Assembly (NCBI GenBank): GCA_016946835.1
Contig: JACVTC010000187.1
Coordinates: 52,501-107,500, forward strand
From: Neocallimastix lanati (nom. inval.)
Taxonomy: Eukaryota > Neocallimastigomycota > Neocallimastigomycetes > Neocallimastigales > Neocallimastigaceae
Reading direction: 5' to 3'
Length of the DNA: 55,000 bases
The notes beneath the pieces were generated by a model. It had not been told where the DNA came from. It saw only the letters and a program-made list of their open reading frames with translations, and did not search any database. The translations under genes were made by a program, and so were the position numbers. How positions within the stretch are numbered: position 1 is the first letter of the stretch; each line of letters begins with the position of its first letter. Shown here one piece after another: positions 35,862 to 49,560 of the stretch.

Positions 35862-36371
35862 AGACAGGGAAGAGAATACCCTTCCATAACTTTATTAATT
35901 TTATTATAAAAAATACATGTAGGTGAAAAGTACATTTGAAACTAAAAATAAAAAATTTAAAAAATGAAAAAAATAAAAAAGCTCGGAAATACTATGTATT
36001 TTGGCAAGTTGTACTATTCGGGAATTTTTCCCTTCCTAACAAATAAAAAAGAAATAAAACCTAGAAGTAACATCTTTAAAATAGGATAGTGGTGTCCACT
36101 AAACTCTCCCCGGATTCATCATTTATTGAACTACTAGGGCGAGATTCATCCTTCGTAGAAATAGATGCTGATCCTGTATTATCTTTATGCCTTATTAGTA
36201 CGACGTCGACGCTCTTGGATAAGTTTGGTATTTTACAATACCTATCAAATAATAGTTCAAACGAACTACTTATGATAGGTATTGCACTTGTTAAGAATTC
36301 CGCAAAGCCCACAATTTTTGGAACAGGTGACTCAGATGAACCTTTGAAAAGTAGTTCATTTAATTGTCTCT
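35836..36371 (-). pseudogene. 5'-truncated LINE 3' end with poly-A tail, copy 1
   Basis: The plus-strand T-run (35836-35862) followed by AGACAGGGAAGAGAATACCC is the reverse complement of the tail and 3' UTR seen at 32150-32306. The ORF end (minus) reads SSFELLFDRYCKIPNLSKSV and then SASISTKDESRPSSSINDES. It is cut at about 36371, directly against the T-run of the next copy. Confidence 0.85.
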
Positions 36372-36372
36372 G

Positions 36373-36404
<32 letters not shown>

Positions 36405-37130
36405 CAGGGAAGAGAATACCCTTCCATAACTTTATTAATTTTATTATAAAAAATACATGTAGGTGAAAAGTACATTTAAAATTAAATATAAAAAATAAAA
36501 GTTAAAAAATAAAAAATAAAAAAGCTCAAAAAAAATACTATGTATTTCGGCAAGTTGTACTATTCGGGAATTTTTCCCTTCCTAACAAATAAAAAAGAAA
36601 TAAAACCTAGAAGTAACATCTTTATAATAGGAAAATAGGATAGTGTGGTGTCCACTAAACTCTCCCCGGATTCATCATTTATTGAACTACTAGGGCGAGA
36701 TTCATACTTCGTAGAAATAGATGCTGATCTTGTATTATCATTATGCCTTATCAGTACGACGTCGACGCTCTTGGATAAGTCTGGTATTTTACAATACCTA
36801 TCAAATAATAGCTCAAACGAACTACTTATGATAGGTATTGCACTTGTTAAGAATTCCACAAAGCCCACAATTTTTTGAACAGGTAACTCAGATGAACCTT
36901 TGAAAAGTAGTTCATTTAATTATCTCTGTTCCCCACTATCGAAATGTAGTTCATTTAAAACTAAAGTCCCACCAAGAAGGAACAAGTATATATAATGATT
37001 GATATAATCTTCAAAATTAGAAATAGAGTCATGGGAAGAAAGAGGATTAAACACTTTAATCTTCCTAGGGAATAAAACATAGAGATAATTGATGAAATTT
37101 AAAGAATTCCATCTAAATCTAATCACATAA
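36373..37130 (-). pseudogene. 5'-truncated LINE 3' end with poly-A tail, copy 2
   Basis: Starts with a T-run (to about 36402) and the same 3' UTR as copy 1, then ORF2 C-terminus (YCKIPDLSKSVDVVLIRHND), back to RFRWNSLNFINYLYVLF near 37120. Arranged head to tail with copy 1, same strand. Confidence 0.85.
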
Positions 37131-37667
37131 AATAAAATATTTTTATTGTATCTTTCTTTTTTTTTTTTTTTTTTAGTTTTTTATTTATGTATTTATTATA
37201 TTTTCTTTTTTTTTTCATTTTTTTTTAAAGAAAACTCTAAACATATATAGAGTTATACACACAATTTTTTTTCTTTTTTTTTTTTAAAGAAAACTCTTAA
37301 ACATATAGAGAGTAGTACACACAATTTTAATATTTTATTTAAACAATTTTATAAAAGAAGAAAAAAAATTTTTTTTTTTTTTATATTATAAATTATTATT
37401 TATTTTTATTTATTATAAAATTTAATATTTCATATTTCAAATATAAAATATAACTTATTTACAATATAAACTGTAAAAATCATTTATTAAAAAAAAAAAT
37501 TGATAATGATATTTATTATTATTCATATTACATTAAATATAAATTTACAAATAATCATTATATATAATTCTACTTTACAAATACTTAAAAAAATTACTTT
37601 AATTAATATGTATGGATTAAACTTTTAAAAAAAAAAATTTTGCCTTTTAATCTCTATTTAATTTAAA
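37131..37667. other. Intergenic AT DNA with a ~59-bp tandem duplication
   Basis: Bases ~37226-37268 and ~37285-37327 are two copies of a unit with AAAGAAAACTCT and ACACACAATTT, which includes a small inverted repeat around AACTCTAAACATATATAGAG. No gene seen. Confidence 0.6.
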
Positions 37668-38531
37668 TTAATAATTTTTATAATCATAAGCTGGTTTATA
37701 TTGAGCCTTATATTGCATTTTAATAGCATCTTGAATATCGGCAATACCAGTAGCAATGTCAGCATTAGTACCAGTACTAAGTTGACTTCCATTACGAAGA
37801 GAAGCAGCAACATCATTGTTTATGTAGTTAGCCTTGTGAGTAATGTTATTTATTAAATTAGAGATATCATTAATAATAACATTACCATCACCGTTGGAAG
37901 AACCACCAGAACAAAGTAAATTTTCAACAGTGTTAATAATAACGGTAAGAATAGTATTAGTAATATTACCAATGTTTTCAGCATCAGCATTACCAGAGTT
38001 TGCAATTTGAGTAGTAATAGCGTTGACAATACCACTTGTTAATTTTTTAAAGATTTCATTTGGAATGAGAGAACAAGCAATGGAAACACCGTTACCAGAA
38101 GCAGAATTAATACTTGATCTAATAACACCGGTTAAAGCATTGGAAGCAGCGTTAAGAACACCTGATGAAATGTTTTGACATAAACTGTTAGCTTCATCAC
38201 TACCTAAAGAGGAACATAAGTTGGTTTGAATTAATTGAGAAACACCGTTAGTAACAAGAGAGGGAATATCAGCATCCTTTGGAATACTGTTAATATCGAA
38301 TGAATCTTCTGATGCAGCTACTTGGGCATTTACAGGAGCATTAGCTGGAGTCGAATCTGGAGGTGGAACAGAACTATCTGAATCATCCTTTTTGTCTTTA
38401 CTTTTGAAAATACTAAAGATACCAGTACCTTCTTCCTTACTACCAAATATGTTTTCAAATAATGGAACTGGAACAGCAGTAGTTAAAGTAATGAATAAAC
38501 ATAAAACTAAGATAAACTTTGAGTATTTCAT
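37668..38531 (-). CDS. Secreted four-cysteine protein, paralogue A (287 aa)
   Basis: Intact single-exon frame. A signal peptide (MKYSKFILVLCLFITLTTAV) precedes the mature start VPLFENIFGS. An acidic, Pro-containing spacer runs to about residue 80. From NSIPKDADIPSLVTNG onward comes a mostly helical domain with four Cys (106, 118, 153, 207) in the contexts NLCSSLG, SLCQNIS, IACSLIP and NLLCSGG. The same four contexts and spacing recur in the protein at 41831-43228. It ends DAIKMQYKAQYKP. I recognise no known family. It is likely secreted or wall-bound, with two disulphides possible. The base use is clearly coding and more GC-rich than the flanks, suggesting good expression. Confidence 0.88.
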   Translation of the reverse strand: MKYSKFILVLCLFITLTTAVPVPLFENIFGSKEEGTGIFSIFKSKDKKDDSDSSVPPPDSTPANAPVNAQVAASEDSFDINSIPKDADIPSLVTNGVSQLIQTNLCSSLGSDEANSLCQNISSGVLNAASNALTGVIRSSINSASGNGVSIACSLIPNEIFKKLTSGIVNAITTQIANSGNADAENIGNITNTILTVIINTVENLLCSGGSSNGDGNVIINDISNLINNITHKANYINNDVAASLRNGSQLSTGTNADIATGIADIQDAIKMQYKAQYKPAYDYKNY

Positions 38532-41500
38532 TTTTATAGTTAATTATATTACTTGATTGTAAATAAAAATTAAAATAAATATTAACCAAAAAAAAAAAAA
38601 AAAAAACTATAAATAATTTAAATTGCTATAAATGAATAAATAATATTTAATCTTTAAAATTAAATAAATAAAAAAAAATTGTATATTATATTCAATTATA
38701 TAATACAAATATCTTTGCTAAATATATATACAAAAGCTTATTGCTTTGATATCTTTTTATTTTTTTATATATATTTTACAATTTTTGATCTATGATAAAA
38801 AATAAATAAATAAATATCTATGAAGGAAATATTTATGTATTTATAGAATTTTTTTTTTTTTTTAATATTAAAACTTAACAATAATTTAATTAATAAAAAA
38901 ATTTTTTTATGCCGTTATTTAATACTTTGTCATATTTAATAAAAAAAAACTAAATTATTTAATAATTATTAAAACCAATTATTATATTAATATATATTAA
39001 ATTAATTATTACATTAATTATATTGATTATATTGTTTTTTTTTTTTTATTTTTTATTTTTTTTTTTTTTTATTTTTTTTAAAATATTAAAATATTAAATT
39101 TTATTGTTATTTATTTATTTTTATTTAATAATTATTACTACTACTATAAAAGATTAAAGGAATATTAAATATAAATTATATTATAATTATATAAAATTTT
39201 TACCCTTAAAGGAAAAAAAAATAAAAATAAAAGAATACAATAATATATTAATTATAATAAATATAAAGAACTAATACACAATAATATATATTAAGTATAT
39301 AAATATATAAGTATAATTGTTTTAAAAATAACCGTTTTTTTTTTTTTTTTTTTTTTATAATTTTTTAATTATTTTTTAATTTTATTATTGTAACAAATAG
39401 GAATGATTTTCTCTTTTCTTGCCTTTATCAAATTATTATCAAATAAAATTTGCTTTTTTTTATTATATATAAATTTACGGAAAAAAATTTTTTATATGAA
39501 ACAATAAAAAAACAATAAAAATATTAAATAATATAAAAAAAAAATAATAAAATAAAAGATAAACTATATTTTATTATTTCTAATCTCTTTATTTATTGTT
39601 ATTTTTATTTATTTATTTATTTATTCTATACTTTAATATTTTAATTTATTATTTATTATATTTTAATTTATTATTTATTATATTTTAATTTATTATTTAT
39701 TATATTTTAATTTATTATTTATTACATTTTAATTTATTATTTATTATATTTTAATTTATTATTTATTATATTTTAATTTATTATTTATTATATTTTAATT
39801 TATTACTTAACAATATTTTAAATAATATAATTATATTTATTGAATAATTGCTATTAACTCCATTCTTTATTTTTATTTATGAAGAAATTTTATTAATTAT
39901 ATATATAATATAAATTTGTTAATTGAATATACTAAATTTATATTGTTTTAATATTCTTTAATTTTTGATGAAAAGAAAATTATAATAATCAAGAAGAAAA
40001 ATAATAAAGATCAAAGAATAGTCATAATAAAATTATAAAATGCCTACAATAAAATACAATAAATTCATTACAAATATTAAAAATATAAAATAAAAATCTT
40101 TAAAAAAAAATACTTATCATTTGTATATTTATATTTATAATTTATTTTCTCTAAAAAATAATAAATATAAATATATAAATATTTTTTTTAACATTAAAAT
40201 TACTTTATTAATAATTTATATTTACATAGATTAATAATCAAAAATAAATTTATGTAAAAACACATATTTAATTTATCAGGTTGTATCCATATCACGTTTC
40301 ATTTTATTATTATATTATTATTTTCATTCATAAATTTTTTTTTCATATGATTATTAATAAATTTCATTTATTTATATTATAATATATATATATTTTTAAA
40401 AGTTTTAATCTATATTCATTTAATTGATCTTGAATATTAAACTCTATTGTTGTTATTTATATTAACTACTCTTTATTATATTTTACTTTTTGTTCTGTAA
40501 AATTATTTATTAAGATTATTGGGTTATAATCTTTTAAAGTTATAAAATTATTATTGTTTAAAATCATTTTAATATTGAATTTTTTATTTTATTTCAATGG
40601 TTACACCACACCAATATTTAACTGTAGATTTTTTTTTAAATATAATGTTAAAAAATAAAAATAAAAAAATTTATATTACTTTCATAATAAAATTAAATAT
40701 GTTTTATAAAAAAAAAATAAAAAAAAAAAATAAAGAATAAAAATATAAAATAAAAAAAAAAAAAAAATAATAATAATAATAATAATAATTATAATAATAA
40801 TAATAATAGATAAATATTCGATATCAATAAAAATTCCACTATTGCTAATAATCTTCTTAATAAAGTAATATTTTTTATTTTTTAAATTTTAAAATTTAAT
40901 AGAGAGTTTTATAGTATTTCAATTACATAACATCTTTTTTTTTTTTTTTTTTGTATGCTTGTTTTTCGTTCGTTTTAAAATTTTTATTTATTATTAAATA
41001 ATGTGGATATATTGAATAATAATAAAAATTAATATAGTAAATAATTAAAATATTTAATAATAATAAATAATAATATAATATTTTAACTTTTAGTAATTAT
41101 TATTATTAATTATTATTATTATTAATTATTATTATTATAATTATTATTATTATTATTATTATCTTTAAAATCTCAAATAATCATTAATTGGTGACTTTAT
41201 ATTTATAAAACTAAAACTAAATATATATTTAATTAGTTCTAACAAGAAAATAAAACTTTATTAAATATTTATTATCATTCCTTTCTTTATTAAATATAAT
41301 AATAAAACTAAAAAAAAAAAAAAAAATTAAAAATAATATTAATATAAAAGTCATTTATAATTATGATTTTATGAAAATTTTATTAAATGAATTATTTAGA
41401 ATAATTTACGTTTATATTACATCAATAGAATTATAAATAATAATAAAAAAAAAATTATTAAATTTATTTATATATTTCATTGTTAAATATTATATTTATT

Positions 41501-41574
41501 ATTAAAAAAATATAAATTAAATATCATTATAATTATAAACATTATCTTAAATTTATAATTTATTTATTTATTTA

Positions 41575-41606
<32 letters not shown>

Positions 41607-41830
41607 CATTCAAAATGTAAATGATAATTAAAAATAAAAAAATATTATAAAAATTTTGTTAAATGTTATATATATACTAACATATTTATATTATTAAGTT
41701 AATAACATAATTTTAAGTTAAATAAGAAGTAAACATTTTTTTATATAATAAATATTTAAAAAAAAAAAAAACTTTTGTTTTTAATATTATTTCTATATAC
41801 ATAAGTATTAATCATTTAGATTGTAAAATA
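38532..41830. other. 3.3-kb AT spacer between the secreted paralogues
   Basis: No gene seen. It includes a 22-bp tandem repeat (39639-39802), T-runs (39037-39048 and 39335-39356), an (AAT)n patch near 40768-40808 and a T-run near 41578-41598. Confidence 0.6.
39639..39802 (+). repeat. 22-bp AT minisatellite, about seven copies
   Basis: The unit TTTTAATTTATTATTTATTA plus TA is repeated with one visible base change (TTACATTTT). Confidence 0.85.
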
Positions 41831-43228
41831 TTAATAGTGGGATTGGACTTTATATTCCATTTTAATGGCTTTTTGAACATTACTAATACCATTAGCAACA
41901 TCAGTATTCATATATTTTGATTTATTAGTAATTTTGTTAATGAAAGAAGAAATATCATTGATAATTGCATCACCGGCACCATTAGTGGATACACCATCAC
42001 AAAGTAAATTTTCAACAGAATTAATAATTACAGTAAGAACATTATTGGCAATATTGTTTACATTTTCAGAATTACCACCTGATTTACCGATTTGAGAACT
42101 AATGGCATTAACAACAACACTTGATAATTTTCTGAAAATTTCAGATGGAATAATTGAACAAGCAATCGTAAGAGTATTACCAGTAGCCGTATTAATACTA
42201 GCTTTAATGACACCCTTTAAAATACCTGAGATGCTATTAATGATGGTGCTTGAAATACTTTCACAAAGATCATTAGCACCATTACCTAAGGTAGCACATA
42301 AATTATTCTTAATGAGATTGGAAATACCATTAGTAACTAATGAAGCAATATCAGCATCTTTAGGAATGTTATTAAGATCAATATCTAAACCTGAATTGGT
42401 TGAGCTCTTTCCAGTATCTGGAGATGAAATTGGTCCATTAGATGGAGCATTCATTGAAGAATCATCATCATATGGATTACCAGAAGATGAAGGTGGGGAT
42501 GGTGGAGATGGTGGAGATGGTGGAGTTGATGGAGTTGATGGAGTTGATGGTGGTTCTGGACTGTTATTGGAACTTCCACCACTTGGTTTATCAAAGATAT
42601 CAAATAAATCTCCATCATCTTCATTGTCATTACCAAATCCGAAATCATCATCATTAGCTGATGGATAACCATTTCCTGGAGATGAAGCTGGTCCATTAGA
42701 TGGAGCATTCATTGAAGAATCATCATCATATGGATTACCAGAAGGTGGGACTGATGGTGGTTCTGAATTGTTATTTTTTCTTCCACCACTTGGTTTATTA
42801 AAGATATCAAATAAATTTCCATCGTCTTCATTATCATAATCACCAAAGGAATCACCATATGAACTTTCATAGTCATTATTATTGCTATTACTTTTACCTA
42901 AGGAACTTTCATAATCATTATTTTCATCAAATAAACCACCGTATTTATTATCATCATAATTATCGTATAAATCATTTCCTTTATAATCATCATTTCCACC
43001 AAACAAACCTCCAAAGCTGTCACTATCACGGTTATTATTTGAACTTCTGTAATCATCATTTTCATAACCATAACCTCCACCTAATCCTTTGAATCCGTCA
43101 GAATCATAACTATCATAATCTTCATGACCATAATCATCACCGAATAAGCCTTCAAATAAAGGAACTGGAGTAGTTTTAGATACAGCAACAACTGAACAAA
43201 CAATTAATAATAATTTTGAAAATTTCAT
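41831..43228 (-). CDS. Secreted four-cysteine protein with repetitive acidic spacer, paralogue B (465 aa)
   Basis: Intact single-exon frame. Signal peptide MKFSKLLLIVCSVVAVSKTT, then VPLFEGLFGDD, matching paralogue A. The spacer (about 30-275) is rich in Asp, Gly, Asn, Ser and Tyr. It holds GGLFGGNDDY/GGLFDENNDY units and an internal duplication of ~65 residues (each copy has NEDDG-type acid, LFDIF(N/D)KPSGG and YDDDSSMNAPSNGP). The second copy has a Ser/Pro/Thr tract (PSTPSTPSTPPSPPSPPSPP). The C-terminal domain starts NNIPKDADIASLVTNG and keeps the four Cys contexts NLCATLG, DLCESIS, IACSIIP and NLLCDGV. It is on the same strand as paralogue A, 3.3 kb upstream, and is the probable product of tandem duplication. 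Function unknown; an extracellular or cell-surface role is inferred. Confidence 0.88.
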   Translation of the reverse strand: MKFSKLLLIVCSVVAVSKTTPVPLFEGLFGDDYGHEDYDSYDSDGFKGLGGGYGYENDDYRSSNNNRDSDSFGGLFGGNDDYKGNDLYDNYDDNKYGGLFDENNDYESSLGKSNSNNNDYESSYGDSFGDYDNEDDGNLFDIFNKPSGGRKNNNSEPPSVPPSGNPYDDDSSMNAPSNGPASSPGNGYPSANDDDFGFGNDNEDDGDLFDIFDKPSGGSSNNSPEPPSTPSTPSTPPSPPSPPSPPSSSGNPYDDDSSMNAPSNGPISSPDTGKSSTNSGLDIDLNNIPKDADIASLVTNGISNLIKNNLCATLGNGANDLCESISSTIINSISGILKGVIKASINTATGNTLTIACSIIPSEIFRKLSSVVVNAISSQIGKSGGNSENVNNIANNVLTVIINSVENLLCDGVSTNGAGDAIINDISSFINKITNKSKYMNTDVANGISNVQKAIKMEYKVQSHY

Positions 43229-44199
43229 TTTATTATATATAATAATTATTTTTCTTTTATTAATATAAAAAAATAATAAATTAAACTTTAAATAAAAAAA
43301 TTATTTTACAATGAAATTAAAGAAAAAAAAAATTGAACTTTTTTTTTTCTCCAAATATATATATAATAATAATTATTAAAAAAAAAAAAAAATAAACTTA
43401 GCAATAAAAAAGAAGAAAAAAATCACTATTTATATACAAAGGTTACCATTAAATAGGTATAAAATATGGATGGCTCTTAATTAAAATTTAATAATTTTAT
43501 ATATTATTATTTTATTAAAATTTATAATATTTAATAAAACAAAAGAGTTTTAATTAATATTTTATAATTTTTAAGAAAAAAAAAAATTAAAAAGTTTAAT
43601 ATTCCATTTCAGAAAATAATTAATTTTTTTTTTTTTTAAAAAAATAATTATAATAATATTATTTTTAAGTAATTAAATTAAAAAAATTAATCAAATATAA
43701 TCAAATATATATAAATAAATAATTATAAATAAATATATAATATAAATAAATAAATATATAATTATATATAAATAAATAAAATAAATAAATAATTGTAAAT
43801 GCTATTAAATTAATAAAAGAATAATTTTCTTTTTTTCTATTTAAAATAAATTAAATTTGGATAGAGTAAAAGATCATTGGAAATGCTAATAAAATATTTT
43901 TATTATTTTTATTTCTATTATTATCAGTTAATGATTTATAATAAATTAAAAAATTATTTATAAATAGATTTTATTGATTTGAAATTTTAATAAAATTAAT
44001 TATTTTTTCTTATTAAATTTATTATTTTCTTAATATTTGGTTGTTGCTTTGTGTTACCCATCCTTATGATGAACTAATAGTTTTTTATTTAATTGAATAT
44101 TCAAAAAACAAAAAATTATCCAAATTATCCAATTTAACTATTGATTTTATTTATTTATTTATTTATTTATTTGTACATTTATATTTATGTATTTATTTG
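43229..44199. other. AT DNA upstream of paralogue B
   Basis: No gene seen; contains A- and T-runs and decayed TAAATA repeats (about 43695-43790). Confidence 0.5.
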
Positions 44200-44825
44200 C
44201 TATTTATTATTTATTATTTATTATTTATTATTTATTATTTATTTAATATTTAATATTTATTATTTATTATTTATTATTTATTATTTAATTAATATTTATT
44301 ATTTATTATTCAATTATCTATTATATATTATTTATTATTTATTAATAAATACTCTTTTTATTATTTATTATTTATTATTCTATTATTTATTATTTATTAT
44401 TTATTATTTATTATTTATTATTTATTATTCTATTATTTATTATTTAATTATTTATTATTTATTATTTATTTATTTATTATTTATTATTTATTATTTATTA
44501 TTTATTATTTATTATTTATTATTTATTATTTATTATTTATTATTCTATTATTTATTATTTAATTATTTATTATTTATTATTTTCTATTTATTTATTATTA
44601 TTATTATTATTATTTATTATTTATTATTTATTATTTATTATTTATTATTTATTATTTATTATTTATTATTTATTATTTATTATTTATTATTTATTATTTA
44701 TTATTTATTATTTATTATTTATTATTTATTATTTATTATTTATTATTTATTATTTATTATTTATTATTTATTATTTATTATTTATTATTTATTATTTATT
44801 ATTTATTATTTATTATTTATTATTT
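44200..44825 (+). repeat. AT heptamer satellite (TTTATTA)n
   Basis: About 600 bp of TTTATTA units, nearly perfect from ~44600 to 44825. It creates a spurious frame of I/Y/L/F residues. The unit is the reverse complement of the array at 26010-26637. Confidence 0.95.
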
Positions 44826-46492
44826 GATTTCTTATTTTATTTATTTTTTATGCCGCAATAATTAATTTTTTTTTTTTTTATCATAATTTCTTTAATTATT
44901 GACAATCTTTAAATAGAAATTCATATTCTTTTTTATTTAATTAATTAATTATTTTTTTTATTATTAAATTAAATATATATTAAATAGAAGTTAAATTTAA
45001 ATTAAATAACATAAAAAAATTAAATATTGTGTAATAAATACTATTTTTTCAAAAAATATTTATTTTAAATTAATATAAAAAACTTGATTTGTATTTTATT
45101 TATAATGATTAAAGTTTCGTCACCACAAAATATTAATAAAACTGGAAAAAAAACTTGTTTTATGGTTTAAAAATTATAAATTCTATAATATAAAATTTAT
45201 TATTTAATAATTTTTATTTTAACAGAAATAAAAATTTAATTAAATAATAAAATATGTTATAATTGAAAAATGTATACATAATAAAAAATGTAATATGATT
45301 TATGAATTTACTGAAATTTTTATAATTAATAATTAATAATTAATAATAAATAATAATTAGATAGTATAAATTTAAATACATTGAAATAAATGTTTTGTTT
45401 TTTAAATAAGTATAAAAACATTTTTTAATTTTTATGCCATTTAACTATAATATAATATTACAATATTGAGTTTTCTTAAAAAAAACTAATTTTCTATGAT
45501 ATGATATGTTTATTTAATTTAGCTGACCCCAGATATTATGTTCTTAATAATATTTCAATTATGCACTATTTATATTATTAAAAAAAAGTTATAATTTATT
45601 TTATATCTTAAAATATTAATTTCATTAACATACTATTCCATTTATTAATTTATACTGAAATTTATATATCCTCCTTTAATCATAATTAATTATAAATATT
45701 ATTATTATAATTCTTATTATCTATTTATTATTTAATTTATAATATTTTCAAAGAAAAATTGAAAATAATGCAATATTAATATTTCAAAAATGATGAAAAA
45801 AAAATAATAATAAAAATGATAAAACATTATTTAATTGTGGTGATTGAGTTAAAGATTATATTAATATTAATTTAATTTTAATTTTTAAAACTAAAATAAA
45901 ATAAAATATTATAAATTATGAATATAAAAAAAGAATAAAATAGATAGTGGATAGTGGAGTAATATAAAATAGTAAAATATTAATAATACTGAAAAAAAAT
46001 TAATAATAAAGAAATAAATCAGAAGTGTAATAATAAAAATAAAATAAAATAAAGAATTAAGTAGTATAATTGTATAAAAGTAATATAATTGTTAAAAGTA
46101 TATAAATAATTTTTTAGTTAAATAGTTTTTAAAATTTATTATCGTATGCAAATTATATTATATAAAAAATTAAAATGACGGTCTATAATAATACATTTTC
46201 TCTATTATTTTTGGAAATAAAAACAATAATTGGAAATTATTACTTTTATTATTATTATTAATATTTATTAATATTATTAATATTATTATTATTATTATTA
46301 TTATTTATTAATATATTATTTATTATTATTATTATTATTTATTAATATTAATATTAATATTATTATTTATTAATATATTATTTATTATTATTATTATTAT
46401 TATTATTTTTATTTTTTATTATTTATTATATTTTTCTAAATAAAAATTAAATTTTTAATTGTATTTTTCTCTTTTCCTTTTCCGTTTCTTTT

Positions 46493-46537
<45 letters not shown>

Positions 46538-47520
46538 CATTAATATTTTTTAGTTAAAAAAAAAAAGTTATAAATAATTATTTTTAATTATGAAAGTTAA
46601 AAATGCTTATTTACCACCACAATTTTTATTTATTATTTTTTTTTTTTTAAAAAAAAAAAGATTTAATAGCTATTTTATTTAAATAATTAATATAATATAT
46701 ATATATATTTATTAATTTATTTATTCGAAAGAATCCCATATTACTAATCTCTTTTTCTTTTATAATATTATTAAAATAAAAATAAATTTTGTAGCATACA
46801 AATTAAACATATACTTATTTTATTTTTTTTAAAGAAAAAATCATATTTTGTTAGATAAATATAATTAAAGCTATTTTATAATATTACTAACATAATAAAA
46901 ATATATATATATATATTTTTAAATAATATTAATTTTTATAAATAGTTTCTTTTTATTATTTGAAAATATTAGAATAGTGTTGAAAATAATAATGTACATT
47001 TTTATGTTATTTATATTTAAAATAATATGTGGCTTAATATTATTATTGGTCACATATTTTACATGAATATATTAAAATATATATTATTTCTCCTTAAATT
47101 AATATAAATATAAAATTTTATATTTATAACATTATTTAATCAATTAGTAATTATTCATTAAATATAAAAAATTTTATATTAAAAAAATTAGAAAAAATAA
47201 ATAAATAAATAAAAAAATATAAATTAAATATTTATAAATTGATAGATACATTAACATAGATGTGGCGTTTATTACTTTTTTTTAAAGTTTTTAAATTTTA
47301 TAATAATATTAAAAATAAAGAAAAAGAGATCTTAAAATTCTCACAAAATTAAATTAAATGGAAAAAAATAAAAAAAAAAAAAATTAAACATTTTTTTTTT
47401 TTTTAAATTAATTTTTTTTTTTTTTTTTTAAATTAAAATTTTTTTTTGGATTAATTTATATTTTCTTTTAATTGATTAGATTATATAAATGAAAAAAAAA
47501 AAAATAATCTTTTAATTTTC
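44826..47520. other. Non-coding AT DNA
   Basis: No gene seen. (ATT)n-type tracts lie near 46245-46415 and a T-run near 46495-46524. ATGTGGCTTA occurs near 47027 and GATGTGGCGTTT near 47260, members of the dispersed motif family noted elsewhere. Confidence 0.55.
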
Positions 47521-48008
47521 ATTTTATTTTATTTTATTCAATCTGTATTTTATATTTATATTTCAAGTATTTTATTTTATTTTATTTTTATTAATGCTTT
47601 ACTCTATTATACTATTTTACAATTTTGTTTTATTTTATTCAATCTGTACTTTATATTTATATTTCAACTATTTATTTTATTTTATTACATTCATATTTTT
47701 TATTTTTATAAATAATGAACTTTTTACTTTTTTTAATCAATAAATAAAAATATTTTATTTTATTTTATTACACTCATATTTTTTATTTTTATAAAAAATG
47801 AGCTTTTTACTTTTTTTAAATCAATAAATAAAAATATTTTATTTTATTTTTATTTTTTTTTTTTTATTTTTTTTTTTTTTTGATATAAAATACTTATTAA
47901 TAATAAATTTATAATAAATTATTTTTATTTATATTTATAATTATTTTTTATTTGATATAAAAATATTTGTAATATTTTTTTAATAATAAAAATAAAAAAA
48001 AATTATAA

Positions 48009-48055
<47 letters not shown>

Positions 48056-48063
48056 AAAACAAA
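47521..48063 (+). repeat. Dispersed minisatellite copies and an ~85-bp tandem duplication before the GH6 relic
   Basis: Two copies of the 47-bp minisatellite unit (near 47536 and 47636) are followed by two copies of a unit containing CATATTTTTTATTTTTATAA and TCAATAAATAAAAATATTTT (about 47685-47765 and 47772-47850). The latter string recurs inside the GH6 intron near 48178. An (AAAT)n run (about 48010-48055) ends just before the start codon. Confidence 0.75.
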
Positions 48064-49178
<1,115 letters not shown>

Positions 49179-49254
49179 GAGAGTTTAAATAATACTATAG
49201 AAAAATACATATACAAAATAATGCTAAAGTAAAAAATACAATAGATTCATTACA

Positions 49255-49560
49255 ATGATAATATGTAGAAACTACATGATATTATTAATTATACAACCCC
49301 AATGTTACTACATATCCAATTTAAAACACTATAAAACATTAGGTTCACTTTCAATAGTCTTCCAGTATTCCAATTTACCTTCTTCGTACCTTCGTACTAG
49401 AAGCCACTTTAGAAAGGATAACCATCGATTATTATCAGAATCACAAAAAGCTGTAATTAGTACACCTGATATAGGTTATTCCTTTTCCATCAACCCTCCA
49501 TGGACCTGGAAAAAGAGTCCATATTATTGGGGAGGAAATTATGAAGAAAATTTAAATAAG
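49255..49560. other. Coding-like fragment of unknown origin
   Basis: G+C is above background. The plus strand reads KAVISTPDIGYSFSINPPW then KKSPYYWGGNYEE. The minus strand (about 49474-49337) reads VLITAFCDSDNNRWLSFLKW then RRYEEGKLEYWKTIESEP, ending at a stop. Both look protein-like and I cannot decide between them. No family recognised; a gene relic joined to the GH6 pseudogene is likely. Confidence 0.35.

Noticed and set aside
36089-36403. Plus-strand frames across the LINE 3' ends
   Set aside because: Antisense shadows of the minus-strand LINE ORF2 C-terminus, ending in the poly-T tail.
42102-42668. 188-residue plus-strand frame inside paralogue B
   Set aside because: Antisense shadow; the minus-strand frame has a signal peptide and a conserved paralogue.
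43695-43800. Possible CRISPR-like or spaced repeats in AT tracts
   Set aside because: Only microsatellite decay of TAAATA units; no constant repeat with unique spacers.
44141-44827. A 228-residue open frame
   Set aside because: Entirely the TTTATTA satellite; no start context or conserved residues.
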